This document shows positions 36,403 to 46,085 of a stretch of DNA of 64,000 nucleotides, one piece after another. Source of the DNA: Angustibacter sp049994355 (GTDB taxonomy: Bacteria > Actinomycetota > Actinomycetes > Actinomycetales > Angustibacteraceae); the NCBI RefSeq assembly GCF_049994355.1, contig NZ_CP188257.1:3658001-3722000 (forward strand), written 5' to 3'. Under the pieces are notes generated by a model, which ran no database searches, was not told the origin of the DNA, and saw only the letters and a list, made by a program, of their open reading frames with translations. The position numbers and the translations under genes were made by a program. Positions within the stretch are counted from its first letter, which is position 1. Every line of letters begins with the position of its first letter.

Positions 36403-38409
36403 TCAGGGCCCGTAGACCCGCGATCCCGTGGCGGCCCCGCCGAGCAGGTCGTTGCGCCAGAAGAAGCTGCTGGAGCGCGCGATGCCCGTCGTCGTCGAGT
36501 GGTTGCCGTCCCAGTCCCCCGGGACCGGCTGGTCACCCGCTCGGCCGAACGTCACCGTGCGATGGACCGCGGGGTGGGTGATCAGGTTCGACAGGTGCCA
36601 GACCCCGTTGCCGAACCAGCCCGGGGTGTCCATCCCGTTGCCGTCCCAGTCGCCGAGCATCGGCTTGCCCGAGCCCGGGAAGGGCGCGATCAGCGTCGGC
36701 TCGCCGGCAGTCGCCGTGGGGCGCATCCGCCAGACGCCGGCCCGGACCACACCGATGTTCGCGGCCGCTGCGGCCGTCCAGTGTCCGGCGATCGGCAGGT
36801 CGCCGGCCTGGCCGTAGGTGAACGTGGTCACCACGCCGGCCCCCGAGAGGGAGTTGCGGGTCTGCCACACGCCGTTGCGGAACACCCCGATGCCGTCCCG
36901 GTGCTCACTGTCGCCGTCCCAGTCGGCCACTACCGGGATGTCACCGGCCTGGCCGAGCTCGATCCGCCGCGTCGTGCCGTCCGGCCACCGCAGCGAGAAG
37001 ACCCCGTCCTTGAACCAGCCGACGTCGTCGACGCCGTTGCCGTCCCAGTCACCGCTGATCGCGATGCCGTTGGAGGCCGGCGGCAGCGGGGTCTTGCGCA
37101 CGATGGTGAAGCCGGGCGAGCGGACGCCGAGCAGCGACCGGGCGGCCATCCCCGTGTAGTTCTTGGTCACCGTGGCCCCGCTCTTCTTGCCGGTCACGGT
37201 CACGCCGGACAGCCGTGCCTCGGTCGCCGGATTGGCCAGGCTGACCGAGGTGACCGAGTCCATGCCGAAACGGCTCGCGAAGCTGGCGTTGCTGTAGCCG
37301 ACCGTCCAGGCCCGCAGCGGGTTGCTGGACGCGAGGTCCCACTGCGAGTCGTCCACCGACACCAGGTAGGGGATCTTCGTGGTGCCGCCGAAGGAGTAGC
37401 GAACGTCCTCGCTGTGACCGCCGTGGCTGGAGGTGTACATGGCGTCGATCACCGACGACCCGTACATGATGATCCGGCCGGGGACGTTGTCCACCGCAGT
37501 ACGCCAGTGGCCACCGGCCGCCGCGTCATCGCTCTCGTGTGTGTAACCCTGGTAGTTCTGGTCCTGCGTCGTCGCCCACACCGTGTAGGCGCCGGTGGCG
37601 GCGACGTAGCGCCGCACCAGGTAGGTACGCGCGGCGGTGGCCTGCGCGTAGAGCGCCTGCTGAGGCCAGCTCGACGGCACCTCGGCCAGGCCCCACAGGT
37701 ACTTCTGCACCGCGTCGCCGGCCGAACTGGTCCGCAGTGCCTGCGTGCTGTCCAGCCCGGCGCTCGAGGTCAGGAACTGGGTCTCGTCCCAGCGCATCGT
37801 GCGGTCGGTCACCAGGCTCGTGCCGTCGTAGGAGCGAACCCGCACGATCCGGCCGTTCTGGTACGCACGAACGGTCTGCCCGGCGGCAGCGCTGAACACG
37901 TTGTGGTCGGCCGCGTCACGCACGAACTGGCTCGTGCCGCTGAGCACGACGGACCACGTGCTGCCCTTCGGCTGGGTAGCGGTCTTGCCATCGGGCCCGT
38001 ACCACGGGATGTCGAGCGACACCGCGGTCAGCAGCACCTTGGACCCGCCACGCATCAGCTTGACGTCGACCTTGGTGGCGAGTGTCCTGGTCAGCACGGT
38101 GGTGCCCGGGTAGTAGGCGGCCAGGATCTCGCGGTAGGTGCAGCCGAGGGAGGCGGCGCCCTGGGCGCCGTACTGGCTCATCCCGACCGAGTGACCGAAG
38201 CCGTGCCCGCGGACCACCCAGTCGACGCCGCTGGGGTCTGGGGCGTTGGAGATCGAGCCGGTGCCCGGGGCGGGACAGGTCGCAGCGGACGCGGGTACGG
38301 CGCTCAGCACGGCCTGGACCGGGACGAGGAGCCCTAGGACGAGGACACCCGCCGCGATCGACCTCCCGCGCCGCGGCGCGTTGACCCGAATATCACTCGA
38401 ACGGCGCAT
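36403..38409 (-). CDS. SpoIID/LytB-domain protein with FG-GAP-like C-terminus
   Basis: 668 residues from ATG 38409 with GAGGAGG upstream. The signal peptide ends near residue 42 (VPASA). The SpoIID domain (about 50-425) has HGFGHSVGMSQYGAQGAASL and GLAEVPSSWPQQALYAQAT, containing the Glu typical of SpoIID lytic transglycosylases. The C-terminal ~230 residues consist of repeated GDWDGNGVDDVGWF-type beta-propeller/FG-GAP elements, often seen in secreted actinobacterial proteins. It probably cleaves denuded glycan strands or binds cell wall. It precedes the peptidoglycan-binding gene with a 110-nt gap, so the two may function together. Confidence 0.85.
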   Translation of the reverse strand: MRRSSDIRVNAPRRGRSIAAGVLVLGLLVPVQAVLSAVPASAATCPAPGTGSISNAPDPSGVDWVVRGHGFGHSVGMSQYGAQGAASLGCTYREILAAYYPGTTVLTRTLATKVDVKLMRGGSKVLLTAVSLDIPWYGPDGKTATQPKGSTWSVVLSGTSQFVRDAADHNVFSAAAGQTVRAYQNGRIVRVRSYDGTSLVTDRTMRWDETQFLTSSAGLDSTQALRTSSAGDAVQKYLWGLAEVPSSWPQQALYAQATAARTYLVRRYVAATGAYTVWATTQDQNYQGYTHESDDAAAGGHWRTAVDNVPGRIIMYGSSVIDAMYTSSHGGHSEDVRYSFGGTTKIPYLVSVDDSQWDLASSNPLRAWTVGYSNASFASRFGMDSVTSVSLANPATEARLSGVTVTGKKSGATVTKNYTGMAARSLLGVRSPGFTIVRKTPLPPASNGIAISGDWDGNGVDDVGWFKDGVFSLRWPDGTTRRIELGQAGDIPVVADWDGDSEHRDGIGVFRNGVWQTRNSLSGAGVVTTFTYGQAGDLPIAGHWTAAAAANIGVVRAGVWRMRPTATAGEPTLIAPFPGSGKPMLGDWDGNGMDTPGWFGNGVWHLSNLITHPAVHRTVTFGRAGDQPVPGDWDGNHSTTTGIARSSSFFWRNDLLGGAATGSRVYGP

Positions 38410-38459
38410 GACACCTCCTCGACCGGTACCGCTTCTACCTTGAGCCCAGCCCCGGCCAC

Positions 38460-39533
38460 TCACAAGGCCAGGGCCGATCCGCGCGAGAACAGGATCGCCT
38501 TCTTCTCGACCGGCAGGTCCTGCCGGTCGAAGCCCTCCAGCAGCGGGCTCCACAGCTCGGCGATCTGCTGCTCGTCCTCGCGGATCGCGTCGTCCATCAC
38601 GACCACCGCGCCGGCGGACAGCCGGTCGGCCAGCAGCGGCATGGCCGGGAAGCGAGCCAGCCCCCCGGTGGCCGCGGGCGGCCCGTCCACCAGGACGAGG
38701 TCCAGGTCGGAAAGGTCCTGCCAGCCGGACGGGTCATACCAGAGCCAGTTCTTCCCGTCGATCTCCTGCTCGGTGAGCGGGGCCAGCCGGATGTCGACGA
38801 GGTCGGCCAGCCCGTGCGTCACCAGCATCCCGCGGACCTTGTCGGCCCAGAACGGGTCGTGCTCGAGCGTGATGATGCGGGTCGACGCGCCCGTGCTGCG
38901 AAGCACGTGCGCCAGCCACACGGTGGACGACCCGCCACCGAGCTCGAGCACGGTTCGCGGTCTCCGCTGGCCGATCAGGTCGATCACGGCCAGCAGCAGG
39001 TCCGGCGAGATGGCCCAGTCGCGCAGCCCGGGCATCCGCTGGGTGGGCGGGAACCGGGCGTAGAGGTTGAGCAGACCCTCGACCTGCGCGAAGTCGTTGC
39101 GCCGGTCCCGGCGTCCGATCCGCTGGACCTCGCGGTCGGCGTGCCGGTCTGCCTTGCGGGTCTCGGCCCGCCGCTTCTCGGCCGCGGCCACGTGCTGGCG
39201 CAGCGCGCGCAGCTGCGCGTGCGCGGACGTGGACTCCGACATGTGCTTGCCGTTGGCCCGGCCCCCGAGCTCCATGGCCACCCGGCGCAGGCCGTCCAGC
39301 ACGGCGTCCTCGCGGCGCAGCACCTGGCCTTGGCGGCGCCACAGCTCGAGCAGAACAGCCAGCCCGAGCGCCTGCAGCACCCCGATCAGCACGATCAGCT
39401 GCCGCCCCCGAAGCAGCACCAGAAGAACGACGGCGACGACGAGTACGACGAGCGGAAGGGCTCGTCGACGGACGTGCACCATGACGCCGCCGGCGCGCGA
39501 CGCGGGACCGGAACTGGCCGGGGTCTCAGGCAT
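38460..39533 (-). CDS. SAM-dependent methyltransferase with N-terminal membrane anchor
   Basis: 357 residues from ATG 39533; ATG 39481 is an alternative. There are two hydrophobic stretches near 27-60. A helical region rich in Arg/Glu (about 80-150) is followed by a class I methyltransferase domain with RTVLELGGGSSTVWLAHVLR (about 185-204), ITLEHDPFWADKVRGML and LVLVDGPPAATGGLARFP. The acceptor is unknown. In polysaccharide loci similar proteins methylate terminal sugars or act as FkbM-like enzymes. It lies between the SpoIID-like gene and the GT4 gene. Confidence 0.75.
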   Translation of the reverse strand: MPETPASSGPASRAGGVMVHVRRRALPLVVLVVAVVLLVLLRGRQLIVLIGVLQALGLAVLLELWRRQGQVLRREDAVLDGLRRVAMELGGRANGKHMSESTSAHAQLRALRQHVAAAEKRRAETRKADRHADREVQRIGRRDRRNDFAQVEGLLNLYARFPPTQRMPGLRDWAISPDLLLAVIDLIGQRRPRTVLELGGGSSTVWLAHVLRSTGASTRIITLEHDPFWADKVRGMLVTHGLADLVDIRLAPLTEQEIDGKNWLWYDPSGWQDLSDLDLVLVDGPPAATGGLARFPAMPLLADRLSAGAVVVMDDAIREDEQQIAELWSPLLEGFDRQDLPVEKKAILFSRGSALAL

Positions 39534-39568
39534 GGGGGGAGTTTGACACAGGGTCGCCACGGCACCGG

Positions 39569-41800
39569 TCAGGCTGGCCCCAAAGGCCTGGCGTCATGGG
39601 CAGCCAGGACGGCCCGGTAGGTTTCGTCGGCGATCGCGGTCACCGCCGACCAGTCCCGTTCGCGCCGCACCCAGGCCAGCCCGGCCTCGCCGAGCTGGGC
39701 CCGCAGCTGCGGCGACTCGAGCAGCAGCCGCAGGATGCGCGCCAGGTCCTGCGCGTTCCCCTTCTCGAACACCAGCCCGGTCACGCCGTCCTCGATGATC
39801 TCGGTCAGCGCCGCGACGCTGGAGACCACCACGGCCTTGCCCATCGCGAGCGCCTCGAACGGCTTCATCGGCGAGATGAGCTCGCAGACCGGCAGCGGCA
39901 GCCGGGGGAACGGGGTGACGTCGACCAACGACAGGTAGCGCGACACCTGGTCGTGCGGCACCCGCCCGGTGAACGTCACCCGGTCCGCCAGACCCAGCTC
40001 GTCGGCCGCCGCCCGAACGGACGCCTCCTGTGGACCGTCGCCGACGACGAGCACCCGGAAGGCAACCTCCTGCTCGCGTAGCACCGCGACCGCGGCCATC
40101 AGCAGCTCCAGGCCCTCGTAGTCGACCAGGCTGCCCGCGTAGCCGATGACCGGGATGCCCTCGACACCAAGTTCGCGCTCGAGGTCGCGGTCCCGCTCGC
40201 GCGGCGCGAACTGGTCGGTGTGCACACCGTTGGGCAGCACGACGAGCTTGTCCTCGGCGACGCCGCGAGCGGCCATCTCGACCCGCAGCGCCTCGGTGAT
40301 CACGAACACCGCGTCCGCCTCGTGGCAGACCTCGGTCTCGACGTGGTCCAGGAACTGGTAGCGGTCCGTACTGGCGAAGTCGGGGTCGCGCACGTTCTTC
40401 ATGAGGTCCTCGAGGCCGCGCATCTCGTAGACGAACGGTAGGCCCAGCCGTCGGGCGGCCGACGCCGCGGCGAGGCCGGTGACGTAGAAGCTGGAGGCGT
40501 GCACCAGCCGGGCGCGGTGCCGGCGCGCGACCGTCTCGACGCCGTCCGCGAAGGTGCCGACGTAACGGGCCAGCGGGAACTGCGGGTAGGCCCGGACGCC
40601 GTCCTGCAGCAACCGGTGGTACCGGATCCCGTCGACGACGTCCGACTCGGGCACGGTGCGCGGATCGGCGCCCGGCCAGCGGTCGTAGGGGAAGCCGAGC
40701 CGGGTCACCGCCTCGACGTCCCAGCCGCGGGCGACCAGGCTGCTCAGTACGCCGTGCGTCCGGGTGGCGTACCCGCCGGAGCGGATCGGCAGCGACTGCG
40801 ACAGCACGGACAGCACGGCGTCGGGTCGCGGCTCGTACGACGGGGCGGCGACCGGCGGCGGCTGCCAACGTTGCGCGACCACCTGAAGCTGGTCCTGCCC
40901 GTTCTCGACGACGGCGAGCGCGCCGCGGTGCCGGGCGTTGCGGGACAGGGCCTGCTCGGCGATGCTCACCGCAGCACGAGTGTGCCCGGCGCGCAGCGCG
41001 CGAGCGCCCCAGCGGGCCAGCTCTGCCGCGGTCAGCCCGGAGGCGGCCAGCGCCGCCGGCGGGCAGTCGGCCAGGCACTGCGACAGCTCGTCCCAGCGAG
41101 CCAGGCCGCCCAGGGCTCGGGCGGTCAGCCGCGGTCGCCGGCGGTCGGGAAGGGCGGCTACGGCCGCAGCAAAGGCCTCGGGACCGTCCGCGTGCCGGGC
41201 CATCAGCTGCCAGGTGTCCAGCTGGTCGTCGAGGGTGGCCAGCGGCTTGCGGAAGCCCGACGCGGCGAGCTGGGGTCGGTAGGCCCGCGCCAGGACGGCG
41301 TCCCCATGGTCGCGCAGCGCGCTGACCACCGCCTTCGCCTGGTCGTTGTCCGCGGGTGCCCGCGTCACGAGGTCGGACAGCACGCTGGCCCGCTCGCTTG
41401 CCGCGGCCGAGCCGGGCAGCAGCTTCAGGTGGAGCAGCGCCGCCGCCACGGAGCGCTCGTCCCCGGCCGCTGCACTCCCGCCGGCGCCGTTCACCTCGCG
41501 CACGGCGTCGAGCGCGGCGGCGCGGTCGCCGATCGCGTCCAGCGCCCGGGCGCGCACCAACGGGTCCGTCGAGGTCATCAGCGGCGCGGCGGCGCGGCGG
41601 GCCCCGGCGGCGTCACCCGCGCGGCCCGCACGCCCCGCGGCCTGCAGCCGGGCCTGCTCGACAGCACGGCGCATCGCGTTCGGACCCGCGACCGGGGCGT
41701 GCTCGGCGGCCCGGCGCAGCAAGGCGACCGTGGCCTGCCGGGCCCGACCGCCCAGGGAGGCGGCGGACCTAGACGTCGACGTGCTCACGAGGGTCTCCAA
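39569..41800 (-). CDS. GT4 glycosyltransferase with helical N-terminal extension
   Basis: 743 residues. Residues 1-320 form Ala/Arg-rich helices that resemble a degenerate TPR-like solenoid. The GT-B part starts at VLSVLSQSLPIRSGGYATRT (about 327-346) and has VIGYAGSLVDYEGLELLMAA and the donor-site EALAMGKAVVVSSVAALTEI, ending in GLVFEKGNAQDL. ATG 41800 is used; GTG 41788 is possible. It overlaps the upstream GT2 gene by 32 nt, so they are co-translated. A second protein with this same layout is encoded at 56878-58809. The sugar is unknown. Confidence 0.83.
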   Translation of the reverse strand: METLVSTSTSRSAASLGGRARQATVALLRRAAEHAPVAGPNAMRRAVEQARLQAAGRAGRAGDAAGARRAAAPLMTSTDPLVRARALDAIGDRAAALDAVREVNGAGGSAAAGDERSVAAALLHLKLLPGSAAASERASVLSDLVTRAPADNDQAKAVVSALRDHGDAVLARAYRPQLAASGFRKPLATLDDQLDTWQLMARHADGPEAFAAAVAALPDRRRPRLTARALGGLARWDELSQCLADCPPAALAASGLTAAELARWGARALRAGHTRAAVSIAEQALSRNARHRGALAVVENGQDQLQVVAQRWQPPPVAAPSYEPRPDAVLSVLSQSLPIRSGGYATRTHGVLSSLVARGWDVEAVTRLGFPYDRWPGADPRTVPESDVVDGIRYHRLLQDGVRAYPQFPLARYVGTFADGVETVARRHRARLVHASSFYVTGLAAASAARRLGLPFVYEMRGLEDLMKNVRDPDFASTDRYQFLDHVETEVCHEADAVFVITEALRVEMAARGVAEDKLVVLPNGVHTDQFAPRERDRDLERELGVEGIPVIGYAGSLVDYEGLELLMAAVAVLREQEVAFRVLVVGDGPQEASVRAAADELGLADRVTFTGRVPHDQVSRYLSLVDVTPFPRLPLPVCELISPMKPFEALAMGKAVVVSSVAALTEIIEDGVTGLVFEKGNAQDLARILRLLLESPQLRAQLGEAGLAWVRRERDWSAVTAIADETYRAVLAAHDARPLGPA

Positions 41801-43607
41801 AGAAGGTCAGCAGGCCCGTGGGCGTCATGAACGTGTGGTCGGCGACGGTCCAGGTGTGTGCCGTCCGGTCCGTCCCGCGGATGCTCACGAAGTTGAACCG
41901 GTCGGCGCTGAACACCTTGGCACCCCGGTCCATCGCCCGGTCGAGGATGTCGCTGTCGACGGCGCGGGGGATGTCGCTGAACCGCACGCTGCGGACCAGG
42001 TCGGCCTCGAACAGCATCGAGCCGCCCTGCACCCGGCGCTCGTAGGTGTTCTCTGCGGTCGGGTGCCGCAGTACCACGGCACCGGTGGCGCGCAGCCACA
42101 CATAGTGCGCCCACTTGCCGGCGATCTGCGCGTCGCTGTTGCGCAGTGCGCTGACCAGGTCGCCCAGATAGTGCGCGCCGTAGTGGTTGTCGTCGTCCAT
42201 CTTGGCGACGTAGCGACCGTCCGAAGCCTCAACCCCGAGGTTCATGCAGGCACCCAGCGTCAGTGAGTGCTCCGCGTGCACCAGCACCAGGTTGCCCACT
42301 CCGGCGGCCTCGGCTCGCGCGCGTAGTGCCGGTTCGTCGACGTCCAGGCCGTGCAGCACCAGCACCAGCTGGACGCCGGCGTGCCGCTGGCGGCCCAGGT
42401 TGGCCAGGATGTTGTCGATCTCATGCTCGCGGTTGGTGGGCACGACGGCCGACACGCTCGTGTCGACGGCCTCGACCTGGCGCCCCACAGCCTGCAGCAA
42501 GGAGTCGACGCGATGGCGCAGCGTGTGCGCGCCCAGCACAGCCCGCTGCAGCTGCAGCCCCTCGCGGTCGCGCAGCTCGGGCTGGTTCACCCGAGCGCTC
42601 ACCGCGCCGGCCAGGTCGTCAGGGTTGTCGACCACGCAGACCCGGTCGCGCAGCTCGTCCGGCAGCAGCCGGGCGTGCGCCGCGTCTGTGATCACGGCGG
42701 TCTGTGCGGCGCCCGCACGGAGCAGGCCCCAGCTCGAGGTCGGCTCGCCGCGGCCGGCGTCGAGCAGCACCCGGTAGCCGCGCGCCACGCCGGCCGCCGT
42801 ACCGGGATCGACCGGCGCGGTGACCCGGCCGGCGAGCGGCTCGGGGACGTCCCGGGTCTTGCCGGCGGCGTCGCCGATCGGCCAGATGTCGACCGAGCGG
42901 ATCAGCGACCGAGGCATCGTCGTCTCCAGGAGCGGGTCCGGAGCACGGCGCAGCGACCCGTTCGCGGCCGGCGGGTCCATCAGCACGCAGGCCGCAGGCA
43001 CTCGCGCGTTGCCGCCGGCTCCAGGGTGGTTGAGCCGGGGCTGAACGGCGGGCAGCAGCAGCTCGACCTCGGCACCGCCGACCCGGGTGCGCCACTCCTC
43101 GAGGCGGCTGGGGGCGCTGACGAAGACCCGGGTCGCCAGCTCGAGCAGCGGCTTCAGCGCGGGCAGCGCCTCCGGGTCGAGCCCGTCACCAGTCGCCCAC
43201 ACCACGACCGGGACGTCCGCCTGGCGCGCGGCCTCGGCCAGCTGGGCCAGACCAGCGGCGACGCCGCGCGTCCACCCCGGGACGCCGCTGCGGGCCACCT
43301 CGACGAGGAGCAGGTCGGGCAGCGGCTGGGTCCACGCGCCCGGACGCGCCGGGTCGACCGGCGACGTCCGCACCTCCCACTTCAGCTCGACGGCGAGCCC
43401 GGCGCCCACCGCGGTCGCCAGGTGCACGTCCGGGCGGTCGGGGGCACCCGCGACTGCTTCGAGCGCGGCCTGGCGAACCTCCGCGAGCCGCTGCCGGCGG
43501 ATGCTCAGCTGCTCGTTCGTCGAACGGCCGAGCAGCCGGAGCGCGACGGCGCGTGCTGTGCGCCGACCTTTCGACAGGACGCGGCGCACCAGTCCCCGCT
43601 CGGACAT
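41769..43607 (-). CDS. Two-module glycosyltransferase with C-terminal GT2 domain
   Basis: 612 residues. The N-terminal ~340 residues resemble a degenerate glycosyltransferase-like module (VVVWATGDGLDPEALPAL, LDAGRGEPTSSWGLLRAG). The C-terminal GT2 domain (about 355-612) has AVVPTNREHEIDNILANLG, SLTLGACMNLGVEASDG, the catalytic AKMDDDNHYGAHYLGDL and the ending FSADRFNFVSIRG. The C-terminal domain is closely related to that of 53752-55701. Sequences of this type are found in teichoic-acid-like or capsule loci. It has GAGGAG upstream of ATG 43607. The donor is unknown. Confidence 0.82.
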   Translation of the reverse strand: MSERGLVRRVLSKGRRTARAVALRLLGRSTNEQLSIRRQRLAEVRQAALEAVAGAPDRPDVHLATAVGAGLAVELKWEVRTSPVDPARPGAWTQPLPDLLLVEVARSGVPGWTRGVAAGLAQLAEAARQADVPVVVWATGDGLDPEALPALKPLLELATRVFVSAPSRLEEWRTRVGGAEVELLLPAVQPRLNHPGAGGNARVPAACVLMDPPAANGSLRRAPDPLLETTMPRSLIRSVDIWPIGDAAGKTRDVPEPLAGRVTAPVDPGTAAGVARGYRVLLDAGRGEPTSSWGLLRAGAAQTAVITDAAHARLLPDELRDRVCVVDNPDDLAGAVSARVNQPELRDREGLQLQRAVLGAHTLRHRVDSLLQAVGRQVEAVDTSVSAVVPTNREHEIDNILANLGRQRHAGVQLVLVLHGLDVDEPALRARAEAAGVGNLVLVHAEHSLTLGACMNLGVEASDGRYVAKMDDDNHYGAHYLGDLVSALRNSDAQIAGKWAHYVWLRATGAVVLRHPTAENTYERRVQGGSMLFEADLVRSVRFSDIPRAVDSDILDRAMDRGAKVFSADRFNFVSIRGTDRTAHTWTVADHTFMTPTGLLTFFGDPREHVDV

Positions 43608-43679
43608 CCAGTGAGCTCCTCACGACGTTTGCGGGCCAACGGGGGCCATCGACCCCGGTCGGACAATTCGACGCTCAAC

Positions 43680-45809
43680 CTACCCGGCGGTGCTCGCCGT
43701 CATCGCGTCGACCAAGGGGCCGTGCAGCCGGGACGCCAGCGACGCTACGTAGGTGGCCGTCAGGTGCGAACCCTGACGGAACACCAGCACGTGGCCGATC
43801 ACCGGCGCGCACGCCTGTCGGGGGCAGATCGCGTCCGTCAGGTCGAGCAGCCTCGCCTCCGGGACCTTGGGCGCCGCCATCAGCTGCGGCGTGCCGCCAC
43901 TGACGCGCAGACCGTCGGTCCGGTCGAAGGTGCACCTGGTGAGCTGGTTGGGGTTCTCGGCGACGCACTCGTCCATGTCCACCCCGGCAGGCGCCGGGTT
44001 GTCACGGATGACGACGACCTGGCTGCCGGCCGCGGCGACCCGCCTCCAGGCCCGCTGGAGGCCGCCGGCCATCGCCTCGACGGAGCGATTCGTGCGGCTG
44101 CCAGGAAGCAGCGCGACGCGCTTGCCACTCGAGGTGACCACGACGTCCGCCGGGTGGGCGGCGAGCGCCTGCTGGACCTTGCGGTTCCAGGTGCGGCACT
44201 GGTCGTAGACGCCATCATCGCTGGTGACGAGCGCGTCGGTGAACGCGCAGTCCGACTTGGTGTACGTGACGATCCGCCAGTGCTCCTGCCCGGCGATGGC
44301 CTGCAGCGCAGGCAGCCACTGCAGCGCCTTGGAGTCCCCGACCAGCGCGACGGTGCGGTCGCTGTTCTTGTCGCCGTACTCGCACATCTTGGGCGCAGTA
44401 CCGGCGAACGTCTGCTGGCAGTCGTCGGCGTAGGCGACCGGGACGTCGTCCGCAGCCTGCAGCGGTCCGGGGGTCATCCAGTCGACGCGGTCGACCGCGA
44501 TACCGGCCGGAGACGTCCGCGGATGGTCGCCGAGAGCCTCGGCACCGATCGCGGTCGCGGCCTTCGCCGTGCCGGGTTTGACCCCGACCTCGGGGACCGC
44601 GGCCCGCAGGCCGAAGCCGACCAGGATGCCGACGGCAGTGAACGCCGCGCCGACCGCGAGCGCGGTGCGCGGCTGCCGGGACAGTCGTGGCATGTAGCGG
44701 AACGGGTTCTCGACGAGCCGCAGGCTCAGGTACGCCGGCACGAACGACAGGGCGATGACGAACACGCCCTGCGCGACGGTGAGCCGGCCACCCCAGTGCT
44801 CGGTCGCGACCACGACGATCGGCCAGTGCCACAGGTACAACGAGTAGGAGAGCCCGCCGACCCAGACGAACGGGGTGGTGCCGAGCAGCGCCACCGGGCC
44901 GGCGCGGCCGGACGCCGGCCCACAGGCGATGACCAGTGCCGTACCGACCGTTGGCAGCAGTGCGAGCGCCCCGGGCCACGGGTAGCTGGTGTGGATCACG
45001 AGGGCGGACACGCCGATCAAGGCCAGGCCGGCCCAGCCGGACACGGCGGCGACCCTGGACGGCAGCCTGGCGAGGCTGGTTGCGGCGATCGCCACGGCGG
45101 CACCGACGGCCAGCTCCCACATCCGGGTGGTCGTGACGAAGAACGCGACGGACGGGTTGTGCGCGGTCTCGTAGACGGACCAGATGAACGAGGGGATGGC
45201 GATCACCGCGAGCCCCACCCACAACGGCCCGTTCGTGACCTGGCCGGCGCGGCGGCGGCGGAACCACAAGGCGGCCAGCAGCAGCAGCAGCGGCCAGACC
45301 AGGTAGTACTGCTCCTCCACCGCCAGGGACCAGAACTGTTGGACCGGCGAGACCGCCTGGTCCTCGTTCAGGTAGTTGACCGAGCCGGCAGCCAGCCGCC
45401 AGTTCACCACGTAGGCCGCGGCGGCCATGATGTCGCCACCGATGGACCGCCAGGAGATGCGGGGCAGGAAAGCGATGGTCATCAAGGCGGTGCCGGCGAG
45501 CACCACCGCGGTCGCCGGCAGCAGCCGCTTGGCCCGCCGCGCGTAGAACCGGGTCAGCGAGATCGTCCCGGACCGTCGCAGCTCGCGCAGCAACAGGCCG
45601 GTGATGAGGAAGCCGGAGATGACGAAGAACACATCGACGCCGACGAAGCCGCCGGGGACGTAGCTGATACCGGCGTGGTACAGCAGCACGGTGCCGATCG
45701 CGATGGTCCGCAGGCCCTCGACGTCTGGGCGGAAGCCCTCTCCCTTGCGGTCTTCCTGCACGTCTCGCGCCGCTGCTCCCGGGGCGGGAACGGTGCGCAG
45801 GTCGGTCAC
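43680..45809 (-). CDS. Acyltransferase 3 (OafA-like) fused to SGNH domain
   Basis: 709 residues from GTG 45809 with GAGGAG upstream. About ten transmembrane helices (25-370) form the acyltransferase-3 core, including RTIAIGTVLLYHAGISYVPG and VDVFFVISGFLITGLLLREL. A periplasmic SGNH domain (about 430-709) begins with a disordered linker. It shows VALVGDSKALQWLPALQAI near 487 and FRQGSHLTATYVASL at the end, where the His motif lies. These fusions O-acetylate polysaccharides. A stand-alone SGNH paralogue occurs at 52559-53680. The 5' leader is long (about 110 nt) after a TAGACT element at 45926-45931 on the - strand. Confidence 0.92.
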   Translation of the reverse strand: MTDLRTVPAPGAAARDVQEDRKGEGFRPDVEGLRTIAIGTVLLYHAGISYVPGGFVGVDVFFVISGFLITGLLLRELRRSGTISLTRFYARRAKRLLPATAVVLAGTALMTIAFLPRISWRSIGGDIMAAAAYVVNWRLAAGSVNYLNEDQAVSPVQQFWSLAVEEQYYLVWPLLLLLAALWFRRRRAGQVTNGPLWVGLAVIAIPSFIWSVYETAHNPSVAFFVTTTRMWELAVGAAVAIAATSLARLPSRVAAVSGWAGLALIGVSALVIHTSYPWPGALALLPTVGTALVIACGPASGRAGPVALLGTTPFVWVGGLSYSLYLWHWPIVVVATEHWGGRLTVAQGVFVIALSFVPAYLSLRLVENPFRYMPRLSRQPRTALAVGAAFTAVGILVGFGLRAAVPEVGVKPGTAKAATAIGAEALGDHPRTSPAGIAVDRVDWMTPGPLQAADDVPVAYADDCQQTFAGTAPKMCEYGDKNSDRTVALVGDSKALQWLPALQAIAGQEHWRIVTYTKSDCAFTDALVTSDDGVYDQCRTWNRKVQQALAAHPADVVVTSSGKRVALLPGSRTNRSVEAMAGGLQRAWRRVAAAGSQVVVIRDNPAPAGVDMDECVAENPNQLTRCTFDRTDGLRVSGGTPQLMAAPKVPEARLLDLTDAICPRQACAPVIGHVLVFRQGSHLTATYVASLASRLHGPLVDAMTASTAG

Positions 45810-46085
45810 GGAACTCCTCGTGCAGGGCGATGTGCAGGGGCGATGTGCTGGGGCGGTGTCGCAGTGGGCAGGAAAGGGATCGCGGGGTGGAGTCCCGGGT
45901 GACGGACTCCGGCTTGGGCCGCGTCAGTCTACGACAACCGAGCACGAAGACCCGATTCGCGCAGATCGCCGAGGGGACGGACCGGACGGACCGTGAGGTA
46001 GCCTGTGGCCCGCCAATCCGTGGCGCCAGGAGTCAGGTCGACACCTCGCGAGCCGCCCGGAGACCACTCGCCAGGGACTGGAGCC
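45810..46085. promoter_or_regulatory. Divergent promoter region (acyltransferase / membrane protein)
   Basis: The 276-nt interval carries a - strand TAGACT (45926-45931) for the acyltransferase and a + strand TAGCCT (45999-46004) for the membrane protein. Short direct repeats of the type GCAGGGCGATGT and GCAGGGGCGATGT occur at about 45822-45862 in the acyltransferase leader. Nothing else is recognisable. Confidence 0.5.

Noticed and set aside
42351..45902. Very long + strand open frame (1183 codons) opposite the acyltransferase and glycosyltransferase genes
   Set aside because: It is antisense to genes with clear families, rich in His/Arg/Gln/Gly, and typical of a GC-rich shadow frame.
46005..46085. 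GTG 46005 as start of the 593-residue membrane protein
   Set aside because: It directly abuts a TAGCCT -10-like element, so transcription would start after it; ATG 46086 with GGAG upstream fits better.
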